DNA of 15,132 nt from Rusavskia elegans (GCA_011316305.1 SAUG01000199.1:1-15132), one strand, 5' to 3'; positions 1-9,574 are shown, numbered from the stretch's first letter. Numbers and translations: made by a program. The notes: generated by a model from the sequence alone, not told the origin.

Positions 1-119
1 CCCAATTATGGGTTCTTATTCGATAATTCCTTCCCACGATCTGAAGAAGCTGCAAGGGGGTCCGTTTTCGCTATGAGGAGTTGTCGATCGTACACGATGA
101 GGTTGTCAGATATGGATAT

Positions 120-1255
120 TTAGGCAGTTGTGTTCCCGTTCTCCTCGGTATAACTGCTCTTGTTACCGGTGAACACCCTGAACGGACAAAGTTGATGTCA
201 GTATGCCTAGGATATACTTCTGCATTGGGGCCCGGCAAAGGGGCGGAGGGGCGGACAAAGAAAGACATACACGTGCTGCTCATAGAACCTCAGCATCCGC
301 TGCGGGCAAGCCTTATTGCATGTCGCCAATTTTGCCTTGCTGCGGTTGAAGCGATCGTCCTCGTTTTTCTCATTCCACACCAAAAAGGCCCACAACTCGC
401 CCTTGTCATCCTTCTCGATGGTATCTACGTTCATGACTAAGTTCTCCCACGCATTGTCGAGGGGAGGAGGTGGTTGCCAGACATCCTCGTTGACGTCTGA
501 CCAGCCTTTTGGAGGCTCGGGGGTGCCATCTTGGTCTTCCATCGCAGTGGTGCTCTTGCGGCCGGGTTTCTTCTGCTTCTTGGCAGCTGGCTGTATTGTG
601 CCGGTGGATTGTCGGCCGCGTTTTTTTCCGGCAGGTTTTTCTTTTTTGGTTGGGACAGGCTTGCCGCCGATTGCTTTCCAGTAGGCTTCGAGAAGATCGC
701 GAGCGCCTCTATGAAGAGACGTTAGTTTGCTTGCTGGAATAACAAAAGGCGTTGACGAAGTCGAGTGAAGAGGGCATGGGTTGGAGAGTAGCTTACTCTA
801 AGTTTCCTTCCGTCTCCCAGGTACGATCTGCTTTCTTCTCATATCCCTTCCATTTGATCTCATAGCGCATCTCGTTCTAAGAAGGAATCAGGCACTCGAG
901 CGTTCTGTAGGAGTTGGTAGACCTCACGTCCTCGAAATTATCATGATGGGCCAGGATCTTTTCTACAACGTAGCTGTACATTCTTGATTAGCATGCACTA
1001 GATAGGTTGAATGGAATCGGGAAACTACTGACACCTCTTCATCCCCCTCTTCTTCTTCATCTTCCTCGTCTGCGACGTCCGGAGCGTCCCCGAGTACCTC
1101 ATCCTGAGCTTCGACAGACTCGGATTTGTTCCGAGGATTCTCGCTAACGATTGATTCCGCGTCACTCTCGGCTGGGAGTGGAGCTGCAGTTGATTGATAG
1201 TTAGGGATGCTTGTTCGCAACTTACTGGGGTCGAGTCCAAGGACTTACGAGGCAT
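120..1255 (-). CDS. HP1: Heterochromatin protein 1 homologue (chromodomain plus chromoshadow domain)
   Basis: HP1-family protein that binds methylated H3K9 in nuclear heterochromatin (Neurospora HPO, Aspergillus HepA, yeast Swi6 type). I joined six exons on the minus strand: 1255-1249, 1183-1033, 973-928, 876-797, 708-271 and 177-120. They total 780 nt, giving 259 residues and a TAA stop, and every phase closes. An acidic N-terminus (about residues 41-52) precedes the chromodomain (about 54-112), in which the aromatic cage residues Y54, W77 and Y80 of the YVVEKIL and YEIKWKGY motifs are present. A basic hinge (about 115-148) leads to the chromoshadow domain (about 181-243), starting WENLVMNVDTIE and ending FYEQHVVF. 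The last intron (178-270) was placed so that FYEQHV continues into VFTGN, as the family requires. The first exon is only 7 nt (ATGCCTC), so the start is the least certain part. It is divergent from CCT5. The family call is very secure. Confidence 0.93.
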
Positions 1256-1650
1256 TGCGTGTGAGATCAAGCAAAGACAAAATGATAGGTTGAAGTAGTC
1301 AGGCCAATGGCTGTACACAAGGCAAAGCTGATTGACACCAAGAATGTGCACAAGTTGACGTTGCGCAGAAGAGGAAGATGATGGCGCAAAGGTGGTAGAA
1401 AGTGGAGGTTCGACTACGCCGGCAAGTCGCGTGGTGGATTCGCGCTAGCAAAATCAGCACATTCTCCTTAGTGCCGACCTTCTACAATGCGAGAGTGCCT
1501 GAATGGACGTTGACGATGACTGATATTGAATTTACGCAATCCTTTATTTCCCTATGCCATGAATAATACGATCCAAACAATTGTAATATTTCAAACCCTG
1601 ATGCTTCGATAAAGTGGACCTATATCAAGCCCATTCGTGCGATTTTCATA
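1256..1650. promoter_or_regulatory. Shared divergent promoter region of HP1 and CCT5
   Basis: This 395-bp stretch separates the start codons of two genes transcribed away from each other, so it must hold both promoters and both 5' leaders. A CCAAT pentamer is present at 1304-1308 on the plus strand, and a TATATC string at 1621-1626 lies only about 25 bp before the CCT5 ATG. Neither was tested. I see no reading frame of note and no repeat. Whether the two genes are co-regulated cannot be told from the sequence. Confidence 0.6.
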
Positions 1651-3777
1651 ATGGCAATGCGTACGTACACACCAAATCATCCCGTGCTTGAAACTCAAAC
1701 GGGCCGTTAGCTAACGTTGTGACTTTCTCACAGAGCTCGACATGTCTCAGGGTACGCAGCAACCGGGTCCTTGTTGTTCCGGTCCTTCGAAGCTTTATTT
1801 GACGATCCTCCAGCAACGGTGATGAAAGATGAGCAGGGGAGGCCATTCATTGTTGTCAGAGAGTACGATGAGCTCGAGAACTCGGTCTCATCCCTTCTGA
1901 GATTTCGGTCTGACAAGCCACTAGTCAAGGGAAGAAGAAGAGACAGCATGGCAACGACGCTGTCAAATCGCATATCATGGCCGCTCGGACGGTCGCAGGT
2001 CTTGTCAGAACGTCATTAGTGAGCTAGGATTCTCAATCACGGTCGATGTCGAGGTTGGGCAAGAAACTGACTGTTCTTGGAAGGGCCCACGAGGGTTGGA
2101 CAAGATCCTTATATCACCAGATGGAGACATTACGGTTACGAATGACGGCGCTACGATCCTCTCACAAGTACGGTACTCTCATCACGGCTCGATTGACACG
2201 GTACTAAGTCCTCAAGTAGATGGAAATATCGAACCATGTCGCGAAACTACTGGTCGAGCTCTCAAAATCACAGGACGATGAGATAGGGGATGGCACGACC
2301 GGTGTCGTCGTTCTTGCCGGAGCCTTATTGGAACAAGCAGCGGACCTGATAGAGAAAGGAATCCATCCTATACGAATAGCGGACGGTTACGATCAGGCGT
2401 GTGAGGTTGCCGTTGCGGAGCTCGATGAGATCAGCGACGTGGTTAATTTCACCAAAGAAAAGACGGAGAATCTATTCAAAGTCGCGAAAACGAGTCTGGG
2501 GAGTAAAATGTATGCTTTCGTGGTCCTTGGTAAATGACACAATACTGATCCGCTTCAACCAGCGTTTCCAAGGCACATCACCAATTCGCGCAGATAGCGG
2601 TTGATGCCGTCCTCTCCGTCGCCGATCTGGAACGAAAGGACGTCGACTTCGAATTAATCAAGGTCGACGGCAAAGTAGGAGGGTCATTGGAAGATACGTT
2701 GCTTGTCAAAGGCGTGGTAGTTGATAAAGATTTCTCCCACCCTCAAATGCCAGATGAGGTTCGAGATGCCAAACTCGCAATCCTCACCTGCGCCTTCGAG
2801 CCGCCGAAACCGAAGACCAAACACAAACTCGATATCACAACCGTCGAAGAATTCCGAAAGCTGCAAGCCTACGAGCAGAACAAGTTCATCGAAATGATCC
2901 AGCAGATCAAAGACACTGGGGCCAACCTGGTGATATGTCAATGGGGTTTCGACGATGAAGCCAATCATTTGCTATTACAGAACGAGCTTCCCGCAGTACG
3001 ATGGGTCGGTGGCCCCGAGATCGAGCTAATCGCAATCGCAACAAACGGGCGCATCGTCCCCAGATTCGAAGATCTCACTGCAAGCAAATTGGGCAAAGCA
3101 GGTATTGTCCGGGAAGTGAGCTTCGGCACCACGCGCGAGAAGATGCTCATCATCGAAGAATGCGCCAATACACGGGCGGTCACCGTCTTCATCCGTGGAA
3201 GCAACAAGATGATTATCGATGAAGCGAAAAGATCGTTACATGACGCCCTCTGCGTCGTCAGAAACCTCGTCAGAGATAATCGAGTAGTGTATGGCGGTGG
3301 AGCGGCGGAGATCGCCTGCTCTTTGGCGGTCGAAGAAGCTGCTGTCAAGAGCCCCGGTCTCGAACAATACGCCATGCGTGCGTTCGCCGATGCTCTGGAT
3401 GCGGTACCGATGGCGCTGGCGGAGAATTCTGGCTTGAGCCCTATTGAAACGCTGGCGGAGATCAAGTCCAGACAAGTCAAGGAGAAAAATTCTAGGTTAG
3501 GGGTGGATTGTATGCAGACGGGCAGCAATGGTAGGTTTTTGCAGGTCAAAAGTAGACCTCTTTATGGGGAAATGCTAATTTTCTTTGCTAGATATGAAAG
3601 ACCATTTTGTGATAGATCCATTGATTGGGAAACGGCAGCAGTTGCTGCTCGCCACTCAGTTGTGCCGAATGGTGTTGAAGGTTCGTTCTTCGTCGTTCGT
3701 GTATTGGAACAGAGCTGACTTGGTTCTCGTAGATAAATCAAGTCATTGTAACTGGTGGCGACGAGGACCAATTCTAG
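1651..3777 (+). CDS. CCT5: T-complex protein 1 subunit epsilon (CCT5), cytosolic chaperonin subunit
   Basis: Epsilon subunit of the eukaryotic TRiC/CCT chaperonin, which folds actin, tubulin and other cytosolic proteins by ATP hydrolysis. Nine exons were joined: 1651-1660, 1734-1751, 1814-1862, 1925-2018, 2084-2167, 2220-2509, 2563-3530, 3592-3680 and 3733-3777. They total 1647 nt, giving 548 residues, the usual family length, and all eight introns close in phase. Visible chaperonin motifs are [10 protein letters not shown] (57-66), the nucleotide-site NDGAT (77-81), GDGTT (108-112) and the C-terminal GGGAAE (about 426-431). The stretch [21 protein letters not shown] and the end GGDEDQF fit the epsilon subunit rather than its seven paralogues. 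The first two exons are only 10 and 18 nt. I chose them because [20 protein letters not shown] matches the remembered fungal N-terminus, and because donor GTACGT, branch GCTAACG and acceptor CACAG are all present. Confidence 0.95.
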
Positions 3778-4077
3778 AAACCTCGTTTGGCTTGGACCCA
3801 TTATTGACGAATCATCATGTGCATCATGCCTGGTATAGATCAACGGCGAAACTGTATCGCAGAGCATCGATGAGTATCCATAATTCAGATGATGATACAC
3901 TGAGTGTAGATACCATAGAATCATGTGGAAAGCCTCAGCAGGTACATTGCGTTTTACATGCGCTGGAATTGCTACCGAAAATTGCTATGCTACGCAAATT
4001 CCACATCCGGGGTATATCTCATCTTCTCATGACAACAACTCATACACTCCATCATGTTTCTCGTTTCGTTATAAAAG
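3778..4077. other. Convergent intergenic region between CCT5 and the WLM protease gene
   Basis: This 300-bp stretch lies between two stop codons of genes that point at each other, so it should hold both 3' untranslated regions and terminators. Open frames here (for example plus 3585-4094 and 3923-4357) overlap conserved exons in other frames and show no family resemblance. I found no repeat and no canonical AATAAA signal. Confidence 0.5.
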
Positions 4078-5483
4078 TCATCCCAAGGCAGTAGGTTTGC
4101 TGCTTCCACAAACACCGCATATTCCGCAGTCCCCAGCGTTCAAGTATTTGCTTCCTTGGCATACTGAGCTCTGGCATCGCCAGCTGCCGGGCATGAGTCG
4201 GGGTTGGAGAACATGGGAGCATGCAACGCAGACGAGGACCGAGGTTTCGTTTGCCATTGAGCAGATGGCGCAGGATGAATCGGTTGGGGAGATTTCCGAT
4301 TCCTTGGGTGCACCGCTTTCAGGACTTGGATGCTTCGGTTGGGGTGCCGCAGGTTGAGGAGAGGTTTCGTGCTTGATGGTGACGGGAGCCGCTCGGGTAT
4401 CATTGTCTGTCGTCTGGTTTTTGCTTTGACTATCGGTCTCATGCTTGAGACTCGGCTGCTGTCTTTTGCTGGGATGAGTAGCTTTGTCGTGGGAATCGAT
4501 AGGCATAATCGAGAGATCGTGCAGTTCGTCCATCTCTTGTTTCACATGAACATCATCCTCGTCCTCGTCTTCACAGACTTTGACCATGCCTCTACCCTTG
4601 CCGTCCAGTAGCTTCGATCCATTGAGATCAATCGCCTCCTTCACCAACTTCACATCCTCGAAGTCGCTTCCACTATCACTGTCACTCGCCCCTGGAGCTT
4701 CCTCCTTCTTCACCTCCTCCTCCTTCTGCGTCCCGAACCTCGCTAAAGCAGCCGCTGCTCTCAACTCCCTACCACGCGCACTACCAGCCACCCTCGGTTT
4801 ACCCTTTGGCTTCTTCCCATTTTCGAGCTTCACCCTGGTCTCCTCCTCTCCTCCAAGCTGTTGTCCATTCCGGCCAAACTTCTTTTCAATCCTCCTCTGC
4901 TGCCGCTCCGCATAGCTCAACTCCTCAGCCTTCACCCCTCTCTTCCTCTTCCTCCCTCTCCTGGTCCTGAACGTCCGGCCACACAGCCGCTCCGGCATGA
5001 CCTCCTCCTCCCAAGACCCCTGATGTTCATACCGCTCACTCAACAGCGTTTTCCCCCTCCCCCAAAACCCATCCCCGGTATACCCCTTCCCCCACAACTC
5101 CCTCAACTCCCCCGCAAACTGATTCCTCACCTTCCAAAACTCGCGCCCATGATTCATCTGCACGCAATGCGCAGCTCATGCATCATGACCATCTGCACGG
5201 ACTTGAAACTCAACCAGTGGCCCGTTTGCGGGGCTTTGAGGACGAGTTGGATGATTTCGCCGGCGTTGAAGTTGCGGCCGACGAATTCAGGGTTGGGTTC
5301 ATATTCTTCGAGGGTCATGACGGAGAGGTGGGCGGTGGCCATGATTGGTTTGCAGATGGCGGCGATGCGGGAGAGGAAGTCTTCTGCGAAGGAGGCGGTG
5401 GGTCCGGGGAGGGGCTTGATGAAGATGATGCGGTCGTTGGGGTGGCTTTGGTGGGCATTGAGGCGCTGTATGCCGATGGGCAT
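4078..5483 (-). CDS. WSS1: WLM-domain (Wss1-like) DNA-protein crosslink metalloprotease, frameshifted at the active site
   Basis: Wss1/SPRTN-type zinc protease family, which cleaves proteins crosslinked to DNA and SUMOylated targets in the nucleus. I read one exon from ATG 5483 (N-terminus MPIGIQRLNA, as remembered for the family) to TAG 4078. The WLM domain starts with IIFIKPLPGP (19-28) and EYEPNPEFVGRNFNAGE. The expected HExxH-x5-H zinc site is spread over two frames: HEL ends one frame at 5173, and AHC then NH (106-112) follow in the next, so one base is missing in Leu codon 104. As written, translation stops at 5154 after 109 residues. The rest is open and conserved in style: GYTGDGFWGRG, a basic patch (about 177-182), an acidic Ser/Asp run before VKLV (candidate SUMO-interacting motif, about 268-281), then zinc motifs C405, C408, C419, C422 (RanBP2 type) and W-x-C with C437-C459. 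It is either a new pseudogene or a sequence error. A normal gene would give about 468 residues. Confidence 0.85.
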
Positions 5484-5540
5484 GATTGGTGTCAGCGAGC
5501 GGGAGGGTGCTGCAGTAGAAAAGCTCAAGAAGTGCTTTGA
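5462..5540 (-). other. Possible intron at the 5' end of the WLM gene (alternative N-terminus)
   Basis: On the minus strand a consensus donor GTAAGT follows CTCATCC just upstream of the chosen start, and a good branch point CTGAC lies about 25 nt before a CATACAG acceptor inside codons 4-6 of the MPIGIQ start. Using that intron would join an upstream ATG (near 5646) in phase to RLNAHQS and replace the first six residues. I prefer the MPIGIQ start because it matches the family N-terminus from memory. The splice signals are real enough to note. Intron borders are given approximately. Confidence 0.3.
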
Positions 5541-6608
5541 GACTTACGGATGAGGTCGAGGTTGGGGCACGACGCGCCAAGCTTTGCCCACGAACAGAAC
5601 TCTGCGTCACGTGGTCATTTTCAGTTGCCCCTTTTAGTAGACCCACATCCTTCGGCGGCGAAGAAGTATTATTGCCCGCGAGGTTGAGACCTCATTGCTG
5701 AACTGATTATGAAGATCACTAACTGCACGGCACCCTTCAAAATGCTCATCTGTGACCGTGATACACGTACAGAAATTTGGCCCTCATAACCCATTCACCA
5801 CTACAGTGGCGTCGACGAGGTGATATAGTTGGTAGATAGTAATGACCCTCCTTATTCTGGAACATGACTGGCTGGTGTAAAGCTTTTTGTACAGCTTTGC
5901 ACTATTTCTTGACGAGATACCAATCCCTCGACTTTCCCAATTGACCCTTTACACATTCATCTTCTAGTGTATGGGCACATCAGGAGGAAGAGACAATATT
6001 GTTGCTACTCGCCATGTAAGCATTTGAGTATATCACGGCGCTCTTTTCTTACCCAATGCCCCAAGATGATAAGCAAGTCGGATTCTCAGTCAGCTGTTCT
6101 CGATTGGCAAAATTGGCCGGTTGCTTGGCTGGCCGAATCAATTGAGATCCAAGAATCTCCTGGGTTCGGCCTGCTTGCAAGCATTCTCACATTTCGCAGC
6201 TCACCCAATGATAAAAAGGGTAAATCTACACATTGCCACCGTATTCAATATATGTAGTCGTTAAAGAACTCATCGATTCACGTGTTTCTCGATCAAGGCT
6301 GCGGTCAGTGCGGTTGCTGCTGCCAGTGGGAGGGAAAGAAAGAGGACTGTCCGTGGTTTTGCGGGTGCTCTGCGCCATGGAAGGGTTTCGATTCGTTTTT
6401 AAGATGTAGGAACGAGAACGACGGGTGCTTCCGATGAATGTACTACTGACTCGACCGCTTGGACGGCCGTGACAGCGTCTCGGATCTCTAGGTAGCAGTA
6501 GACGGGGTTCGCTTCCTCGATTGCCGGCAATGGCATACTTTGAAGTTGGCTATGCGGATTCAGAAGGCATGGCTGATAGGCTCCAATCGTCCCTTCTTGA
6601 AAATCGTT
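5484..6608. other. Intergenic region, 1.1 kb, no supported gene
   Basis: Upstream of the WLM gene and downstream of VPS71, both on the minus strand. It should contain the WLM promoter and the VPS71 3' end. The plus-strand open frame 5967-6257 starts with GTG and resembles no family. On the minus strand two short frames lie behind VPS71. One starts at ATG 6378 and ends at TAG 6226 (50 residues, hydrophilic). The other starts near 6537 and runs about 45 codons to a TAA, then reopens into a hydrophobic run (LFLSLPLAAATALTAALI, about 6265-6320) ending EKHVNR. Neither is recognised and no convincing intron joins them. No tRNA or repeat was seen. Confidence 0.45.
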
Positions 6609-7415
6609 TCAACCGTAGAATTTGAGACACCTCCCCTCGTCATGAGCGTTCTTGCAATCCAGGCCGCACACTCTGGCTCCACATTTCAGACATCTAACGC
6701 TTCCCCAATACCCACATATCTCACAAAAGTGTCTGGCCGGCTTCCCAATCGAAGGCGCCGAGCGTGCAGCATTGTATGATAGGGGCGGACCCGCGAGCAG
6801 AGCTTCCATCACGGCTGCTGGAGGTATTTGAGGGATGTAAGACCTAAGCAGAGGGTTTGAACTACCGAAATCATCAGAGGCAAACCTGCCAGATTTCCCG
6901 ACAGGGGCATGAGGGGTGGTTGTTGCCGATTGACCTTCTCCTGCTGCTGAAGGCTCCGGCGCTACTGTTGATGACCTCCGCCCAACGGATGCATTTCTTG
7001 AAATCGTAGGGGCTGGTGTTCGAGGTATTGCTGATGGGGCTTGCTGTTCTTGAGCCGCAAGGGCCGCTTCCTCATCCGCCAGGTGATTGGCGAATGTCTT
7101 TTGGGATGTCAAAATTCTCCGCACATTTGGCGTGGTTTTGACCTTGGCCCCAGTTTTGTCTTTGAACCTCGCAGGTACTGGAATTTGTATATCTCGGTGG
7201 TTATCCTTGTCGAGTTCGAGCAAATGCTTCAAGGTAGCGTTTTGCTGCCTGGCGGTTGTGTCGCCAGCTGCTAGGCCAGCGGTTCTTGCTGCGCGCTTTC
7301 GAGCTCCTGATGGCTGTATGGCGGTTTTCGACGGGTCGAAGCCATTATCGGGCACATAAGCCCATCCAGGAGCGGATATAGAGGTCGAGTTAGGTAAGAC
7401 CTCGATGCCAGGCAT
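6609..7415 (-). CDS. VPS71: Vps71/Swc6-type zf-HIT protein, SWR1 chromatin remodelling complex subunit
   Basis: Single-exon gene of 268 residues. The family member Swc6/Vps71 helps the SWR1 complex exchange H2A for H2A.Z in nucleosomes. The N-terminal half shows the conserved fungal stretch PGWAYVPD, a Lys/Arg/Ala-rich region, LKHLLELDKDNHRD, then PNVRRILTSQKTFANHLADEEA. The middle is Pro/Ala/Ser-rich and probably disordered. The C-terminus is a complete HIT zinc finger with ligands C231, C234, C242, C245, C250, C254, H258 and C263 (C-x2-C-x7-C-x2-C-x4-C-x3-C-x3-H-x4-C), ending LKFYG and a TGA stop. The start ATG at 7415 (MPGIEVLPN) is the first methionine. The frame stays open upstream only through non-ATG codons. 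Other zf-HIT proteins such as Hit1 or Bcd1 lack the APGWAYVPD and RRILTSQKTFANHL blocks, so Swc6 is the best fit. Confidence 0.88.
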   Translation of the reverse strand: MPGIEVLPNSTSISAPGWAYVPDNGFDPSKTAIQPSGARKRAARTAGLAAGDTTARQQNATLKHLLELDKDNHRDIQIPVPARFKDKTGAKVKTTPNVRRILTSQKTFANHLADEEAALAAQEQQAPSAIPRTPAPTISRNASVGRRSSTVAPEPSAAGEGQSATTTPHAPVGKSGRFASDDFGSSNPLLRSYIPQIPPAAVMEALLAGPPLSYNAARSAPSIGKPARHFCEICGYWGSVRCLKCGARVCGLDCKNAHDEGRCLKFYG

Positions 7416-7931
7416 GCTGGAAGATTCTTTCAATCTTTGGCCGGTATGAATGATGTTGCAGTCCGGCTCGTCAAAGAGAGAAGGTAGTCAGCTATGTCGA
7501 CTCAGCGCTAGACGCGTCAGCCAGGGCCAGTATTCCATTCGGATGAAATCCCAGCTTTTCTCTTCAGCACATGATTCATCACATTTCGACCCACAAATCT
7601 TTGGTACAAAACGATCGCGTTCATCATGTTTTCGGAAATATTAGACACAATTCGCGTCAGGTTTCTCTATGCAGTAAGTTGACCGTTGGTAACCAGACGG
7701 TCTGTCTCGACCAGCGGTCGTCGCTTCTGCAGACGCCTGATGCAACGGTGAAAGCACACAGCTCTGTCACCATGACACAGTCCAGTTTGTCCTATATTCC
7801 GAACTATTTGCTAAGTAATGTTCCCTTTCGCCAGGTTCCGGGCCGCTTCAATAATCCCTTTTGGTCGTTCCAGCACAGGCTTTCGGGTGATTTCGCACTT
7901 GAAACTTCTTTTGGGAGGAGCAGCGGGCATT

Positions 7932-7944
7932 CCGGTCACTTCCG
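7932..7944 (-). promoter_or_regulatory. CGG-N7-CGG motif (alternative oxidase induction motif type)
   Basis: The plus strand reads CCGGTCACTTCCG, which on the minus strand is two direct CGG triplets with exactly seven bases between them. In Neurospora, the Zn2Cys6 regulators AOD2 and AOD5 bind a motif of this form upstream of the aod-1 alternative oxidase gene and activate it when the cytochrome pathway is impaired. The copy here lies 316 bp upstream of the AOX start codon. A 6-base match can occur by chance in 844 bp, so the location before AOX is the main support. Confidence 0.5.
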
Positions 7945-8091
7945 ATCCCGCAATTTTCCATTGTGACCGTCTCAGCCACTCAGAGGCACTCCTTTCGCTG
8001 GCTTTCTTTACTTTATTTGCTGCTTCTCTGATTCGGCTGTTTTATTGCAAGTTATTACGACGTGGCAGATGACACCTGGTGGGACCTCAGA

Positions 8092-8115
8092 CGGTTTTCT
8101 TTCGGATCGCTTCCG
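8092..8115 (+). promoter_or_regulatory. Cluster of CGG/CCG triplets near the AOX TATA box
   Basis: Three triplets sit together here: CGG at 8092-8094, CGG at 8103-8105 and CCG at 8113-8115. The first pair is a direct CGG-N8-CGG and the second is an inverted CGG-N7-CCG, both typical half-site layouts of fungal Zn2Cys6 regulators. They lie just upstream of a TATA box and about 145-170 bp before the AOX ATG. Function is inferred from spacing and position only. Confidence 0.35.
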
Positions 8116-8128
8116 ATCTTCAAGTTCA

Positions 8129-8134
8129 TATAAG
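8129..8134 (+). promoter_or_regulatory. TATA box of the AOX gene
   Basis: TATAAG follows TTCA at 126-131 bp before the AOX start codon. It is the only good TATA-like string in the proximal promoter and sits directly downstream of the CGG/CCG cluster, which is the expected order for an inducible fungal promoter. Initiation would be expected some tens of bases further on. Confidence 0.4.
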
Positions 8135-8259
8135 ACGCCACACCTGCTGTCAACCTAACATCACCATACTCATCAAACAAAGGAACCTCGATCCACGACC
8201 GCTTACTATTCTCATTATTGACAGACATACTCTTTACACTTATACGTCTAAACAACCAC

Positions 8260-9574
8260 ATGTATCCAACGCGACCCTTGGCAGCGTCTCTCCACCCTCG
8301 AGCAGCAACGAAATTCCTGCAGAGTGTTCACTCCCAACTCAATGGCTCTCAGGCACCTTTCTTGAAGACTTGTTCTGCCTCACTCTTGGTCCGGCCAGCC
8401 CAAGACTTGCCCCATCGACCTTTCACCTCTACCACACAACATCGGTTCAAAGAAGTCTTCCCACCGCCGCATGATGCCTCCAGTATCAAGGTCACCCCTC
8501 CAGCATGGCACCATCCTGTGTAAGCCTCCCTATACAACCGTCCACCCTTGCGGCTGGGCGTCCTGGACTGCGCGTAGCTACCGACTCCATACCCGATCGG
8601 CAGTATCCCTCGCTAACCTCTCGACAGCTACACAGAAGAGCAGATGAATTCAATTCAGGTCGCGCACCGAGAGACAAGAAACTGGGCCGATCGCTTTGCC
8701 TTGATGATGATCCGGTTGCTGCGGTGGGGCATGGACACAGCTACGGGCTACACCCACGATAAAGGTTCGGTTAAGCCAAAGGGTGATGGCAACCAGGCTG
8801 CGCTCAGCGAAAACAAGGGCTGGTTTGCCATGAACGAACGCAAATGGCTTGTACGCTTTCTATTCCTGGAGAGTGTGGCAGGTGTTCCAGGCATGGTGGC
8901 GGCATCTGTCAGACATTTGCACAGTTTAAGGCGCTTGAAGAGGGATAACGGCTGGTGAGCGGCTCTGTTGTCGCTCCGTCCTTCATTTAAATCTGATTCT
9001 AATCCTGATAGGATCGAAACTCTTCTCGAGGAAGCATACAACGAACGTATGCACCTCTTGACATTCATGAAGATGGCCGAGCCAGGTCGATTTATGAAGT
9101 TCATGATTCTCGGTGCCCAAGGAGTCTTCTACAACGGGTTTTTCCTGTCATACCTGCTGTCTCCGCGGATTTGCCATCGCTTCGTCGGCTATCTCGAAGA
9201 GGAAGCTGTGGTCACATACACGCGCGCCATCGCCGACATTGACGCAGGGAAGCTACCAAAGTGGAACCAACTCGAAGCACCTGGGATTGCAGTCCGATAT
9301 TGGAATATGCCCGAAGGCCATAGGACGATGCGAGATCTGCTGTTATACATCCGAGCCGATGAAGCCAAGCATCGAGAGGTCAACCATACATTGGGCAATC
9401 TCGAGCAAAACGTGGACCCGAATCCGTTCGTCAGCGAGTGTAAGCAGATGTCGCCGATGAACAAACGACTGCAGTGCTGATTGCCAAACAGACGAAGATC
9501 CAAACAAGCCGCATCCAACTAAAAGCATCGACAACATCAAATCGACAGGATGGGAGAGGAAGGAGGTGCTGTGA
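8260..9574 (+). CDS. AOX1: Mitochondrial alternative oxidase
   Basis: Cyanide-resistant ubiquinol oxidase of the inner mitochondrial membrane. It passes electrons from ubiquinol to oxygen, bypassing complexes III and IV. Four exons: 8260-8519, 8628-8954, 9012-9439 and 9492-9574. They total 1098 nt, giving 365 residues, the usual fungal length. The N-terminus ([19 protein letters not shown]) is rich in Arg, Ala and Ser without acidic residues, as in a mitochondrial presequence. All four di-iron motifs are present: LES (E168), NERMH (E207 and H210), LEEEA (258-260) and RADEAKH (E313 and H316). The hydrophobic stretches around 163-180 and 224-245 fit the membrane-bound faces. The third intron (9440-9491, donor GTAAGC) is needed to reach the conserved tail [11 protein letters not shown]...GWERKEVL. 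If it is retained, the frame instead ends at TGA 9478-9480. CGG motifs upstream suggest induction when respiration is blocked. Confidence 0.96.

Larger units (their letters stand above)
7416..8259. promoter_or_regulatory. Divergent intergenic region: AOX promoter and VPS71 promoter
   Basis: 844 bp between two genes that point away from each other. It contains the zinc-cluster-type sites and TATA box listed separately, near the AOX end. A 131-codon plus-strand frame starts at ATG 7571 and ends at 7966, but its protein shows no recognised domain and no fungal family signature, so I treat it as chance. The stretch just before the AOX ATG (about 8140-8255) is rich in C and T/A with few G, as is common in fungal 5' leaders. 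Confidence 0.6.

Noticed and set aside
2965..3549. 194-codon minus-strand frame opposite CCT5
   Set aside because: It lies wholly antisense to a conserved coding exon, so its openness is a by-product of CCT5 codon use.
5173..5174. An intron explaining the WLM frame change
   Set aside because: The conserved residues on both sides are directly adjacent with no room for an intron and no GT..AG pair. Only a missing base accounts for it.
5967..6257. 96-codon plus-strand frame in the WLM-VPS71 gap
   Set aside because: It starts with GTG, has no recognised motif, and shows the mixed composition of non-coding DNA.
120..7415. HP1 and Swc6 as members of a chromatin gene cluster
   Set aside because: They are separated by CCT5 and a protease gene and belong to different complexes. 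Nearness is best explained by chance.
7571..7966. 131-codon plus-strand open frame with an ATG start in the AOX promoter region
   Set aside because: The product shows no domain or family signature and the frame covers regulatory motifs. Long chance frames are common in GC-balanced DNA of this length.
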